NCBI GenBank assembly: GCA_018402615.1 | Contig: JAGYIH010000018.1 | Coordinates: 1-20,183 of the forward strand | DNA: 20,183 nt | Direction of reading: 5' to 3' | Source of the DNA: Aquiluna sp. | GTDB taxonomy: Bacteria; Actinomycetota; Actinomycetes; Actinomycetales; Microbacteriaceae | In this document: piece by piece, positions 7,952 through 16,908 of the stretch | Layout: each line of letters starts with the position of its first letter | Numbering within the stretch: position 1 is the first letter of the stretch | Translations under genes and position numbers: made by a program | Notes under the pieces: generated by a model | Told to the model about the DNA's origin: nothing | What the model saw: only the letters and a program-made list of their open reading frames with translations | The model's database searches: none

Positions 7952-9034
7952 TTAGTCTGCCAGCTTGTGCATCCAGTTGTGGCGGTCTGGGACCGTTCCA
8001 TACTGAATCCCGGTCAGCTCGGCTCGAAGCGAAGCGGTCAGTTCTCCAGGTTCATTCGAAATCAAGATTTCTTCCTCTCGCGATTTCAATAAGCCCACCG
8101 GGGTGATAACCGCCGCCGTGCCGCAGGCAAAGACCTCTACCAATTCGCCAGAACGAGCGGATTTACGAATCTCATCAAGACTTATGTCGCGCTCTGAAAC
8201 CTCGAGTCCCCTGTCCTTGATAAGTCTGATAACGCTGTCTCTGGTGATGCCGCGCAAGATGGTGCCATCAAGCCCGGGGGTTGCAACACCGCCATCCTTG
8301 AAGACAAAGAACAGATTCATGCCGCCAAGTTCTTCAATGTTGGTTGCGGTCTCGGCGTCCAAGAACATAACTTGCGAGCAACCGTTGTCATTGCCCTCCT
8401 GCTGAGCCAATAGAGAAGCCGCATAGTTGCCACCGGTCTTTGCCTCACCGGTGCCGTGCTTACCCGCGCGAGCGGAATCAAGAGCAATCCAGATTGATAC
8501 CGGCTTGAGTCCACCGGTGAAGTAAGGGCCGACCGGGCAGGCAATCAGTCGGTACTCCACGCGGTTTGCTGCTCGCACGCCTAGAAAATTCTCAGCCGCA
8601 ATTTCAAAGGGCCTGAAGTAAAGGGTCTTTTCGTTTTCGGGCTTTGGCACCCAGGCACCGTCAACCGCAATTAGCTGTCGTAGTGACTCAACAAACACTT
8701 CTTCTGGCAGCTCGGGAAGCGCCATGCGCTTAGCAGAACGCTGCAAGCGCGCAGCGTTTGCAGTTGGCCTGAAGGTCCAGATCGATCCGTCTTGGTGACG
8801 GTAGGCCTTGATGCCCTCAAATATCTCTTGGCCGTAGTGCAAAACCGATGACGAAGGGTCCATCATGATTGGACCGTAGGGCATTACCTCGGCGGAGTGC
8901 CAGCCCTTACCGCTCTCCCAAACCACAACCACCTGGTGGTCGGTGAAGTGAGTTCCAAAAGTCGGGTTTGCCAATATCGCCTCACGCTCTGATTCAGGCG
9001 CAGGATTGGCATTGCGGGTTACTGAAAAGTCCAT
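7952..9034 (-). CDS. ilvE: Branched-chain amino acid aminotransferase
   Basis: PLP-dependent class IV aminotransferase performing the last step of leucine, isoleucine and valine synthesis (2-oxo acid plus glutamate). Length 360 aa matches the actinobacterial type. Seen: the Schiff-base lysine at about residue 199 in GTGEAKTGGNYAAS, the substrate-side RPFEIAAENFLGV segment (about 141-153), and the phosphate-binding FACGTAAVITPVG near 300. The ATG at 9034 is 6 bp after the leuB stop, with a weak AGGT site. Gene order leuB-ilvE-FAH-gltX suggests one transcript. No anomalies. Confidence 0.96.
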   Translation of the reverse strand: MDFSVTRNANPAPESEREAILANPTFGTHFTDHQVVVVWESGKGWHSAEVMPYGPIMMDPSSSVLHYGQEIFEGIKAYRHQDGSIWTFRPTANAARLQRSAKRMALPELPEEVFVESLRQLIAVDGAWVPKPENEKTLYFRPFEIAAENFLGVRAANRVEYRLIACPVGPYFTGGLKPVSIWIALDSARAGKHGTGEAKTGGNYAASLLAQQEGNDNGCSQVMFLDAETATNIEELGGMNLFFVFKDGGVATPGLDGTILRGITRDSVIRLIKDRGLEVSERDISLDEIRKSARSGELVEVFACGTAAVITPVGLLKSREEEILISNEPGELTASLRAELTGIQYGTVPDRHNWMHKLAD

Positions 9035-9040
9035 GAATAC

Positions 9041-10081
9041 CTAAATCATCTCCAAGATTGCGGTCGCAACCTGGTCTGTGGAGCGGCCCTTTTGAGCGCT
9101 CAACAGGTCTTTGGCTACAGCCTGCTCAATTCTTTCGGCGGCCTCGGGGTAGCCGAGGGTCTTTGCCAATAGCGCCGCGGAAAGGATTGCCGCGGTTGGA
9201 TCTGCCAGGTTTTTTCCAGCAATATCCGGAGCCGAGCCATGGACGGGTTCGAACATGGACGGATAGGCACCGGTTGGATTTAGATTAGCCGATGCAGCCA
9301 ATCCAATTCCACCGGTTACCGCGGCGGCAAGGTCGGTGATGATATCGCCAAACAGGTTGTCGGTGACTATCACATCAAAACGCTCTGGGGCATTCACCAT
9401 GTGGATGGTCGCAGCATCGATGTGCATGTAGTCGTGTGTCACACTCGGGTAGTTTTTGGAAACCTCGTCAACCAATCTGGCCCAGAGTGAGCCAGAGTGA
9501 ACCAAAACGTTGGTCTTGTGAACCAGGGTCACGTGCTTGCGATCTCTGGTTTTTGCAAGTTCAAACGCATACTTCACTGCGCGCTCAACACCAAACGCGG
9601 TATTCACTGAAACCTCGTTGGCGATTTCTTGCTCAGTTCCCAATCGAATAGCCCCACCGTTGCCAACATATGGACCTTCGGTGCCCTCGCGAACAACCAC
9701 GAAATCAATCTCGTGGTCGCCCTTCAAAACCGATTCAACGCCCGGGTAGAGCTTTGACGGCCGCAGGTTGATGTGGTGATCAAAAGCAAATCGCAGTTTT
9801 AGGAGCAACCCGCGCTCCAGGATGCCGGACTTTACCCTGGGATCCCCGATAGCTCCAAGCAAAATTGCATCGTGCTTCCCAAGGCTCGAAAGATCCGCCT
9901 CGGTTAGAGCCTCTCCGGTTTCCAAGTAGCGCTCTGAGCCCAGGTCGTAGTTTGTGATATCTAGGCTCACCTTTGACCCCAGCGCCTTGTCCAAAGCTGC
10001 CAGCGCAACGGAAGTCACTTCAGGCCCGATTCCGTCTCCGGCTATGACCGCTAAATTCAGGGTGCTCAATGTTTGCCTCAC
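9041..10081 (-). CDS. leuB: 3-isopropylmalate dehydrogenase
   Basis: NAD-dependent oxidative decarboxylase of 3-isopropylmalate, the third step of leucine synthesis. It is 346 aa, matching the shorter actinobacterial enzymes. Seen: GDGIGPE near the N-terminus, the substrate arginines in [20 protein letters not shown] split over about residues 91-110, the metal/substrate site [16 protein letters not shown] (about 239-254, with acidic residues Asp241, Asp246 and Asp250) and the NAD site [10 protein letters not shown] (about 281-290). The GTG at 10081 gives the longest frame. A TTG at 10069 with GAGG six bases upstream is an equally good start and gives a product beginning MSTLNLAV. The dyad ATAGG-5-CCTAT at 10089-10103 just upstream may be an operator. 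Confidence 0.95.
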   Translation of the reverse strand: MRQTLSTLNLAVIAGDGIGPEVTSVALAALDKALGSKVSLDITNYDLGSERYLETGEALTEADLSSLGKHDAILLGAIGDPRVKSGILERGLLLKLRFAFDHHINLRPSKLYPGVESVLKGDHEIDFVVVREGTEGPYVGNGGAIRLGTEQEIANEVSVNTAFGVERAVKYAFELAKTRDRKHVTLVHKTNVLVHSGSLWARLVDEVSKNYPSVTHDYMHIDAATIHMVNAPERFDVIVTDNLFGDIITDLAAAVTGGIGLAASANLNPTGAYPSMFEPVHGSAPDIAGKNLADPTAAILSAALLAKTLGYPEAAERIEQAVAKDLLSAQKGRSTDQVATAILEMI

Positions 10082-10088
10082 AAATTTG

Positions 10089-10103
10089 ATAGGTCAACCC
10101 TAT
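10089..10103. promoter_or_regulatory. Dyad upstream of leuB (possible operator)
   Basis: ATAGG (10089-10093) and CCTAT (10099-10103) form a perfect 5-bp inverted repeat around TCAAC, ending 7 bp upstream of the leuB GTG. Its core differs by one base from the 10-mer GGGTTGACCC seen upstream of tRNA-Gln and serA. No regulator can be named. Confidence 0.3.
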
Positions 10104-10134
10104 TGCGTTTCAGGCAATAAATAGCCCAAAACTC

Positions 10135-10179
10135 ATTGCTAAAGCCCCGCAGAATCATGGCCTGCGGGGCTTTAGCAAT
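10135..10179 (-). terminator. Strong intrinsic terminator after the lipoprotein rhodanese gene
   Basis: A perfect 18-bp inverted repeat, ATTGCTAAAGCCCCGCAG at 10135-10152 and its complement at 10162-10179, with a 9-base loop. The GC-rich core AAAGCCCCGC/GCGGGGCTTT is typical of actinobacterial terminators, and GAGTTTT follows on the minus strand. It separates the rhodanese transcript from leuB, 15 bp after the rhodanese stop codon. Confidence 0.9.
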
Positions 10180-10194
10180 CAGATAAGTGCGTTG

Positions 10195-10566
10195 TTAGTC
10201 CTTGACTATTTGAATTCCGAGCTGGCCAGAGGCATTGGCTACTGAACCGCCATTTACCAATTCGCCGGTGAAGCCCATTTCTTTCATGATGTTGATTGCC
10301 TGGCCCGCACGGTTACCAGAACGGCAGTAGATGTAGTAGTCGGCTGCAGGATCCAAAGCTGAAAGCTCTTGGCGGAAATCTGCATCAGCGATCTCGATAA
10401 GTACTGCACCCTCAAGGTGGCCAGAGTTCCACTCTTCAACGGTGCGAACATCAATTACCGAAGCGTAGTCGCTCGCGTTCATTGGCTCAGTTGCGCAGGC
10501 AGTTAGCGATGAGACCGCGAAAACGGCGATCAAGCTAGCAACTACAAACTTCAAAAACTTCTTCAA
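10195..10566 (-). CDS. Rhodanese-domain lipoprotein
   Basis: A 123-aa single-domain rhodanese with a lipoprotein signal: Lys-rich start, hydrophobic stretch (about 6-20), then lipobox LTAC with the lipidated Cys at residue 24. The mature domain is therefore anchored outside the cytoplasmic membrane. Seen: the VIDVRTVEEW strand (about 37-46), GHLEGA, and active-site Cys81 in the loop CRSGNRAG. Rhodaneses move sulfane sulfur via a Cys persulfide; the acceptor here is unknown. The start is TTG at 10566, with AAAGGA seven bases upstream. It is divergent from the CsoR/CstR-like repressor gene and shares a 75-bp intergenic region containing a palindromic operator, so co-regulation is likely. Confidence 0.88.
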   Translation of the reverse strand: MKKFLKFVVASLIAVFAVSSLTACATEPMNASDYASVIDVRTVEEWNSGHLEGAVLIEIADADFRQELSALDPAADYYIYCRSGNRAGQAINIMKEMGFTGELVNGGSVANASGQLGIQIVKD

Positions 10567-10582
10567 TTCAGTGTCCTTTCAG

Positions 10583-10608
10583 ATACCCCCTAGGGTATGT
10601 GCTAGAGT
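10583..10608. promoter_or_regulatory. CsoR/CstR-type operator and promoter in the rhodanese divergon
   Basis: ATACCCCCTAGGGTAT (10583-10598) is a pseudo-palindrome with 6-bp arms ATACCC/GGGTAT around a C/G-rich centre, the form of operator described for CsoR-family repressors. A plus-strand -10 box TAGAGT follows at 10603-10608, so the operator lies in the spacer region of the regulator's promoter. The divergent rhodanese start (10566) is 17 bp away on the other side, so a single bound tetramer could block both directions. Confidence 0.7.
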
Positions 10609-10641
10609 AACACAAGTTAAGCCAACCACAAGGAGGCGGCA

Positions 10642-10899
10642 GTGCAAATTCCCCAAGAAGACTTGGAAGCGGTCAAAAAAAGACTTTCTAGAGCGCAGGG
10701 ACAAATCGGCGGCATTTTGAAAATGATGGATGAGGGTCGTGATTGCACCGACGTGCTGACCCAGCTCTCCGCGGCCCAGGCCGCGATCAGCCGAGCAGCC
10801 TTTGCACTGATAACCACCGGCATCAGCCACTGCGCCAAGGACGAAGCCGGACAGGCCGATCTGCGCAGACTCGAAAAAGCATTTTTGTCACTTAGTTAG
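10642..10899 (+). CDS. CsoR-family transcriptional repressor, CstR-like (probable persulfide sensor)
   Basis: An 85-aa all-helical repressor. Seen: RLSRAQGQIGGILKMM (about residues 14-29) and EGRDCTDVLTQLSAAQ, the family core. The two conserved thiols are Cys35 and Cys64, with the usual spacing of 29. In copper-sensing CsoR a His lies four residues before the second Cys; here that position is Gly60. Cys-Cys without that His is the pattern of CstR, which senses persulfides through di- to tetrasulfide links (family knowledge). The context agrees: rhodanese genes on both sides and no copper pump. Start GTG at 10642 with AGGAGG five bases upstream. It is followed after 11 bp by a cytosolic rhodanese gene on the same strand. 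Sensing specificity is inference. Confidence 0.85.
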   Translation: MQIPQEDLEAVKKRLSRAQGQIGGILKMMDEGRDCTDVLTQLSAAQAAISRAAFALITTGISHCAKDEAGQADLRRLEKAFLSLS

Positions 10900-10910
10900 A
10901 AGGAAGAATC

Positions 10911-11228
10911 ATGGCTCAAGAAGTAACCTGCGGCGAACTAGAGACCGCGATTGCAGAAAACGCATTTGTACTTGATGTCCGCGAGGACTGGGAGTTTGAG
11001 GCTGGGCACGCTCCTACCGCTCACCACATCCCGCTAAACAGCGTTCCCGAACGAATGGCCGAACTGCCCAGGGACCAAAAGATCTGGATCATTTGCAAAT
11101 CTGGCGGTCGAAGCATGAAAGCAGCTAACTTTTTGGAACCGCAGGGTTTTGACGTGGTTTCGGTTGCTGGTGGCACTGATGGCTGGGTTGAAGCCGGCAA
11201 GGAAGTTTCGTTTGAGGTGAGCCGCTAG
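10911..11228 (+). CDS. Cytosolic single-domain rhodanese
   Basis: A 105-aa rhodanese without signal peptide. Seen: FVLDVREDWEFEAGHAPTAHH (about residues 19-39) in pieces typical of the fold, and the active-site loop CKSGGRS with catalytic Cys62. The ATG at 10911 is preceded by AGAAGGAAG. It lies 11 bp downstream of the CstR-like repressor and so is probably autoregulated with it. Likely role: handling cytosolic sulfane sulfur (persulfide to an acceptor thiol), paired with the membrane-anchored rhodanese on the other strand. The stop TAG overlaps the GTG of the next small frame (TAGTG). Confidence 0.9.
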   Translation: MAQEVTCGELETAIAENAFVLDVREDWEFEAGHAPTAHHIPLNSVPERMAELPRDQKIWIICKSGGRSMKAANFLEPQGFDVVSVAGGTDGWVEAGKEVSFEVSR

Positions 11229-11317
11229 TGGGCTTTTTTGACCTGTTCAAGAAAAAGTTTGAAACCATCTCACCGACCAAGGCCAAGAAGATTCAGGTGA
11301 GCCTGTTAGCTGTCTGA
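11228..11317 (+). pseudogene. Possible truncated third rhodanese (29 codons)
   Basis: A 29-codon frame starts with GTG overlapping the previous stop (TAGTG) and ends at TGA 11315-11317. It reads MGFFDLFKKKFETISPTKAK and then KIQVSLLAV. The opening (Met-Gly-hydrophobic-Asp-Leu-Phe-Lys-Lys, then ISPTKAK) looks like the N-terminus of another rhodanese protein just before its first domain strand, so I read it as a remnant cut off by deletion or by an assembly join. The stop lies two bases from the convergent serA stop, which leaves no room for the missing domain. It could instead be a genuine tiny peptide; no homologue is known to me. Confidence 0.35.
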
Positions 11318-11319
11318 AC

Positions 11320-12913
11320 CTAGTACTGCTCCATTAGCGAAACAGCCCTCATCGTGTCGGCCTGAATCTCGTTTCGCATTTGATCTAGCAGGTCGGTTTC
11401 GACTGGTGAGTCAATGGTGATGACAGACAGCGCCTTGCCGCCCTTTTGCTGACGAGCAATGGTCATGGCTGCGATGTTGATGCCAGCTTCAGCGAATGCC
11501 TTGCCATAGACGGCAACAATTCCTGGACGATCTTGGTAGAGCATCACAACCATGTGCTCAGCCATCGCGAGCTCAACGTCGTAACCGTTGATGGAAACAA
11601 TCTTCTGGTGGTGCTTGGGGCCAATCACTGTTCCGCCGGCAGAAACCACTGTTCCGTCTGAAAGCACTGCCTTCAGGGTTGTGACGTTTCGGTACTCGTC
11701 ACTCTCAGTGTTCTGAACCAGACGAACTTCAACACCACGCTGCTCGGCCATAAGAGGCGCGTTGACGTAGGAAACCTGCTCGGTGACCATGGTCTGGAAA
11801 AGGCCCTTCAATGCAGCAAGCTTCAAAACCGTCACGTCATGAGCGGCAATCTCTCCCCTGGCTTCAAACTCAACCGAGACGATTGAGGTGTGGGCAAGTC
11901 CGGCAACCAGCTGGCCAAGCTTCTCAGCCAGTGGGATGCCTGGCTTGACTGAGGAATCGATTACTCCCCCGGCAACGTTCACGGCGTCTGGAACCAGGTC
12001 ACCAGCCAGCGCAAGGCGCACTGATCTTGCGACCGAGATGCCAGCCTTTTCCTGAGCCTCGTCGGTTGAGGCTCCCAGGTGTGGAGTGACCAGAATGTTG
12101 TCCAGGGTCAAAAGCGGAGAGTCTTTTGGTGGCTCGTTTACAAACACGTCAAGACCTGCTCCGCCAATTTGGTTTGACTTGAGTGCCTCGTAAAGTGCGT
12201 CCTCGTCGATGATGCCACTGCGGAGCAGTTCACTATGCGCAAGAAGGTTTGGCGATTTTGAACTCATTGGTTGAGATCATCCCTGTGGTCTCAGGAGTCT
12301 TTGGGATGTGGATGGTGATGAAGTCGCTTCGCTTCATCATCTGGATCCATGTCCACCAGCTCGAAAACACCACCTGCTCAGCGCGAGCCTGGGTGACGTA
12401 GGGGTCATAACCAATCAGGGTTGCACCAAACCAGCTAATGCCAGCAACCAGGGTTCCAACCCACAAGCCCACAATGCCAATGGTCTTTTCATGAGCTCGG
12501 ATGCCGGTGTGCTTGGCTTCGCTTCCTGCGTGCCTGCCTTTAATGATGCGTGTGCATCCGGAATGTGACGGCAAGGCCCATAATGTGACCAGACGTAAAG
12601 TCTGCAGCTGAAATCACGTTTTGAGGCTGGTGCGTTGACAACCATGACACCAGCCGATGTTGCAGTTTTGATGCCCACGTTGCCCAAACCAACGCCGGCA
12701 CGCGCAATTACCTTGAGCTTCTGGGCTGACGCAATCGCCTCAGCATCCATCTTGGAAGTTGCAGGTTGAATCAGGAACCGCATTAGCCTCTTTGAGGGCT
12801 GGCAACAACGCGGAACGATCAGTGCCATCGACATTGCGCACTTTCAAAATCCGGCCTAAATCAAGGGTTGCTGGAGAAAGCTCTTCAGCAATCAGAACAA
12901 TTGGCTTTGACAA
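11320..12913 (-). pseudogene. serA: D-3-phosphoglycerate dehydrogenase, frameshifted in its N-terminal half
   Basis: SerA oxidises 3-phosphoglycerate, the first step of serine synthesis. The locus spans 1,594 bp, right for the long actinobacterial enzyme of about 530 aa. Bases 11320-12220 are one clean frame carrying the end of the catalytic domain (GGAGLDVFVNEPP, then TPHLGASTDEAQ), the intervening ASB domain and a C-terminal ACT domain (DRPGIVAVYGKAF). Upstream, matching pieces alternate between frames: KPIVLIAEELSPATLD near 12913, VRNVDGTDRSALLPALKEAN, KLKVIARAGVGLGNVGIKTA, HIPDAHASLKAG, then IGYDPYVTQARAEQ and MKRSDFITIHIPKTPETTG. At least five indels are needed, plus substitutions such as Asp to Gly in GLDNVD. 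The probable start is TTG at 12913. Sequencing error is more likely than real decay, since the motifs persist. Confidence 0.8.
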
Positions 12914-13198
12914 TGGTTGACCTAACGGTGCAATTTGGGAACTGGGGTTGACCCAAAGTCTAGCTAAAAAAAACTTATTGGTTAGTCGCGTGGGCACTGG
13001 CAGCGGTCGGACTCTGCGATGCCCCTCTAGAGCCCTTCAATGTGTTGTCCGCAACCCTGCCAGGTTGGCTTTCTAGAGCACTGTAGCAATTCTACCTGGT
13101 GAAAGAAGATGGTAGCCAAACCTTTCTTTTATACATCAGGTATAGTAGAAATGATAGTGCAAAGTCTTCTCGACCTCAAGAATGAAACGGAGATTTTT
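12914..13198. promoter_or_regulatory. Divergent intergenic region between serA and a small membrane protein gene
   Basis: 285 bp with no convincing gene. It holds GGTTGACC at 12915-12922 and GGGTTGACCC at 12945-12954, two copies of a near-palindromic motif close to the serA start. A minus-strand -10 candidate TAGACT lies at 12957-12962, next to an A8 run. On the plus side TATAGT (13141-13146) and GATAGT (13153-13158) are -10 candidates for the membrane protein gene, and GGAG at 13189-13192 is its ribosome binding site. TCTAGAG occurs twice (near 13026 and 13073), purpose unknown. Confidence 0.3.
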
Positions 13199-13586
13199 AT
13201 GACCGCCAAGAACCTTCTCAAGCCATTTGCTGCCGCTTAATGGTGTTTGGTGTGATCGCGGTGCTAATTACATGGCTGATTGCCACGCTTCAAATGTCGA
13301 CTTCACGGTCTCAAATGTGGGCATGCCAATTCCCGTTCCGGTCTTCATTACCTTCGGTGTTCGGTGGCATTGGAGCTCTAATAGTTCTACGTTGCTCTTG
13401 AAGACCAGAACACCGAGAAAGACCGGGCAGATTGTGGGCTGGTTTGCATTGGGTAATTGCCTCAATAGTCACACTGCTATCTGGAACTCAGACCTTGCCG
13501 CCATCTTTTGATTCAAGCAACTTCACTTTGCGATTGGCGTCCCGCTTTTGATGGCTATGAACAAGCACCTGCCAGAGACCAGGTAA
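13199..13586 (+). pseudogene. Small polytopic membrane protein, frameshifted
   Basis: No single frame spans this stretch, yet pieces in all three frames join into one plausible protein of about 130 aa. It starts MTAKNLLKPFAAA from the ATG at 13199 (GGAG six bases upstream), then MVFGVIAVLITWLIATLQ, TVSNVGMPIPVPVFITFGV, FGGIGALIVL, LLLKTRTPRKTGQIVGWFAL, VIASIVTLLSGTQTLPPSF, and LHFAIGVPLLMAMNKHLPE ending at TAA 13584-13586. That gives four hydrophobic segments with a basic loop (KTRTPRK) in the middle. The architecture resembles DUF6069-type four-helix proteins, a tentative match. At least five indels are required. It is convergent with ilvC and divergent from serA, inside the error-rich stretch. 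Confidence 0.55.
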
Positions 13587-13601
13587 CTCTCGCTAGGAGA
13601 G

Positions 13602-13636
13602 AAAGGCCCTGGGATTCCCAGGGCTCCTTTGTCTTT
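13602..13636. terminator. Bidirectional terminator between membrane protein gene and ilvC
   Basis: GCCCTGGG and CCCAGGGC form a perfect 8-bp GC-rich stem with a 3-base loop, extended by AAAGG/CCTTT across a 2-base bulge (13602-13630). T-rich sequence follows on both strands (CCTTTGTCTTTT on plus, CCTTTCTC on minus). It lies between the convergent stops at 13586 and 13643. Confidence 0.8.
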
Positions 13637-13642
13637 TAGTCT

Positions 13643-14641
<999 letters not shown>

Positions 14642-14667
14642 TTCTTTTTCTCCGTTTCTTTGCCCGG

Positions 14668-15173
14668 CTAGCGCAGGACCTTTTCGCTCATTGATTTAGA
14701 ACCCCGCGAAATAGCAATTGCGCCGACTGAACCAATTCTTTGATGCCAAATGGCTCCAAGACCTTGATGAAGGCTTGGCACTTGGCGCTGTCTCCGGTGA
14801 CCTCAATCACCACGGAATCGCTTACTACGTCGATCACCCTGGCACGGAACAGAGTAACGGCCTCGAGCACCTGAGAACGAGTCGAGGCATCGGTTCTGAC
14901 TTTGACCAGCATGTGGTCGCGAGCTACCGAGTTGTCGTTTTCCAGTTCCACAATCTTTAGAACATTCACCAGCTTGTTCAGCTGCTTGGTTACCTGCTCA
15001 AGTGGCTGGCCATCCAGGGTTACCACCACGGTCACACGAGATACTCCCTCGACCTCTGTGGTTCCCACGGCCAAAGATTCAATGTTGTATCCGCGGCGGG
15101 CGAATAGAGCAGCGACGCGAGTCAAAATACCTGGCTTGTCTTCAACAAGGAGTGACAAAACGTGCTGGGTCAT
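14668..15173 (-). CDS. ilvN: Acetolactate synthase small (regulatory) subunit, frameshift near its 3' end
   Basis: IlvN binds IlvB, raises its activity and confers valine feedback inhibition. The frame from ATG 15173 carries an N-terminal ACT domain (LSLLVEDKPGILTRVAALFA, then RRGYNIESLAVG, about residues 6-37) and a C-terminal half ending PFGIKELVQS (about 141-150). After residue 150 the frame runs to a TGA at 14688 with an atypical tail, AQLLFRGVLNQ. Restoring one G near 14723 instead yields GAIAISRGSKSMSEKVLR and a TAG at 14668-14670, exactly the family's C-terminus, so a one-base deletion in a G run is very likely. The ATG overlaps the ilvB stop (TAATG), indicating coupling. The true ilvC start lies 26 bp further on. 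Confidence 0.9.
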
Positions 15174-16882
15174 TACTCGTCCCCTTCCCAGATCGGAGCG
15201 GCATCGCGAGCGTACTGGACGGCATCGTTTGAAACACCAGCAGGCACCATTGGCCAAACCATCGCATCCTTGCCGACAATGAAGTCAATGACAACCGGAC
15301 GATCGTTGGTCTCATTGGCGAGCTTGATCGCCGCATCCACCTCTTCGGGCTTTTCAACCCGAATCGCCAGGCAGCCGTAGGCCTCCGAGAGCTTCACAAA
15401 ATCCGGAACCATCATCGAATCAGTTCCGGTGTGTAGGTCAGTGTTGGAGTAGCGCTGACCATAAAACAACGTCTGCCACTGTCTAACCATGCCCAGTGAG
15501 GAGTTATTGATAATCGCTACCTTGATCGGAATGTTGTTGATGGTGCAGGTTGCAAGTTCCTGATTGGTCATCTGGAAACAGCCGTCACCATCGATAGCCC
15601 AAACCAAACGCTCTGGCTGCGCAACCTTGGCACCCATGGCCGCTGGAACCGAGTAGCCCATGGTTCCAGCACCGCCGGAGTTCAACCAGGAATTAGGTCT
15701 TTCATACTTCACAAACTGCGCAGCCCACATCTGGTGCTGTCCGACTCCAGCGGTATAAATAGCGTCTGGGCCGCAAATTGCTCCGATGCGCTCAATCACG
15801 TACTGGGGAGCAAGCTTGCCGTCATCCAGGTCGTTGTAGCCAAGCGGGTACTTCTCTTTTAGGCCGTTTAGGAATACCCACCAAGCCGAGTAGTCCGGCT
15901 TCTTGCCGCCCAACTGCTTTTCCAGCTCTGCGGTAAGCATGGCGATCACGACTCGAGCGTCACCAACGATTGGCACATCCGCGTGACGAACCTTGCCGAT
16001 CTCGGCTGGGTCAATGTCAACGTGAATCACCTTCGCTCCCTTGGCAAAGCTCTTGATGTCCCCGGTAACCCGGTCATCAAAGCGAGCACCGAGGGTGATC
16101 AGCAAGTCTGACTTCTGCAGCGCAGTAACAGCCGGAACCGTGCCATGCATGCCCGGCATACCCAGGTGCTGGGGGTTGGAATCCGGGAAGGCGCCACGGG
16201 CCATCAGGGTGGTTGTTACCGGAGCACCGATCAGAGTCGCAAGCTTGAGTAGTTCTTTGTGAGCACCGGCGCGAATCACGCCACCACCGACATACAAAAT
16301 TGGCTTCTCGGACTGCAGGATCATCTCTGCTGCGGCCTGAACCTGCTTGCCGTGTGGATCGGTTACCGGCTTATAGCCAGGGAGATCAACCTTTGGTGGC
16401 CACGAGAATTCAAACTTGGCGTTCTGAGCATCCTTGGCAACGTCAACCAAGACCGGACCCGGTCTACCGGTTGTGGCAAGTTCGTAGGCGGCAGCAATAA
16501 CACCTGGGATGTCGGCAGCCTTGGTGACCAAAAAGCTGTGCTTGGTAATTGGCATCGTGATGCCAACAATGTCGGCCTCCTGGAAGGCGTCGGTACCGAT
16601 GGCGTGTGAGTTCACCTGGCCAGTGATGGCCAAAAGTGGAACCGAATCCATCATGGCGTCCATGATTGGTGTGACCAGGTTGGTTGCGCCAGGTCCACTG
16701 GTCGCAATGCAAACGCCGAGCTTGCCGCTAGCCGCGGCGTAGCCCTCGGCAGCGTGACCAGCACCCTGCTCGTGACGAACAAGAATGTGGCGGATCTTCT
16801 TAGAGTCCATCAGAGGGTCGTAGGTAGGCAAGATTGCACCACCGGGCAAGCCAAAGATGGTGTCTACGCCGAGCATCTCCAA
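15173..16882 (-). CDS. ilvB: Acetolactate synthase large (catalytic) subunit
   Basis: ThDP- and FAD-dependent enzyme making acetolactate or acetohydroxybutyrate, the first common step of branched-chain amino acid synthesis. From the in-frame TTG at 16882 the product is 569 aa. Seen: [14 protein letters not shown], the ThDP-activating Glu38 in [27 protein letters not shown], the FAD-domain stretch around 240-270, and the ThDP/Mg motif from GDG at about 432 to NN at about 460. Family-like residues [15 protein letters not shown] extend upstream of the TTG to 16912. An in-frame TAG lies at 16922-16924 and no ATG or GTG follows it, so the real start is probably masked by an indel. It follows ilvD with overlap or no gap and overlaps ilvN by one base. 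Confidence 0.93.
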   Translation of the reverse strand: MEMLGVDTIFGLPGGAILPTYDPLMDSKKIRHILVRHEQGAGHAAEGYAAASGKLGVCIATSGPGATNLVTPIMDAMMDSVPLLAITGQVNSHAIGTDAFQEADIVGITMPITKHSFLVTKAADIPGVIAAAYELATTGRPGPVLVDVAKDAQNAKFEFSWPPKVDLPGYKPVTDPHGKQVQAAAEMILQSEKPILYVGGGVIRAGAHKELLKLATLIGAPVTTTLMARGAFPDSNPQHLGMPGMHGTVPAVTALQKSDLLITLGARFDDRVTGDIKSFAKGAKVIHVDIDPAEIGKVRHADVPIVGDARVVIAMLTAELEKQLGGKKPDYSAWWVFLNGLKEKYPLGYNDLDDGKLAPQYVIERIGAICGPDAIYTAGVGQHQMWAAQFVKYERPNSWLNSGGAGTMGYSVPAAMGAKVAQPERLVWAIDGDGCFQMTNQELATCTINNIPIKVAIINNSSLGMVRQWQTLFYGQRYSNTDLHTGTDSMMVPDFVKLSEAYGCLAIRVEKPEEVDAAIKLANETNDRPVVIDFIVGKDAMVWPMVPAGVSNDAVQYARDAAPIWEGDE

Positions 16883-16908
16883 AGATCGGATGATGCCCTG
16901 AGCCCCGG

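Noticed and set aside
7948..8001. N-terminal extension of the FAH-family protein to 8001
   Set aside because: The added 18 residues are shadow translation of the ilvE 3' end, with no family similarity; the ATG at 7947 fits.
10642..10899. Copper-sensing CsoR
   Set aside because: The His ligand expected four residues before the second Cys is Gly, and no copper pump or chaperone gene is adjacent; a CstR-like call fits better.
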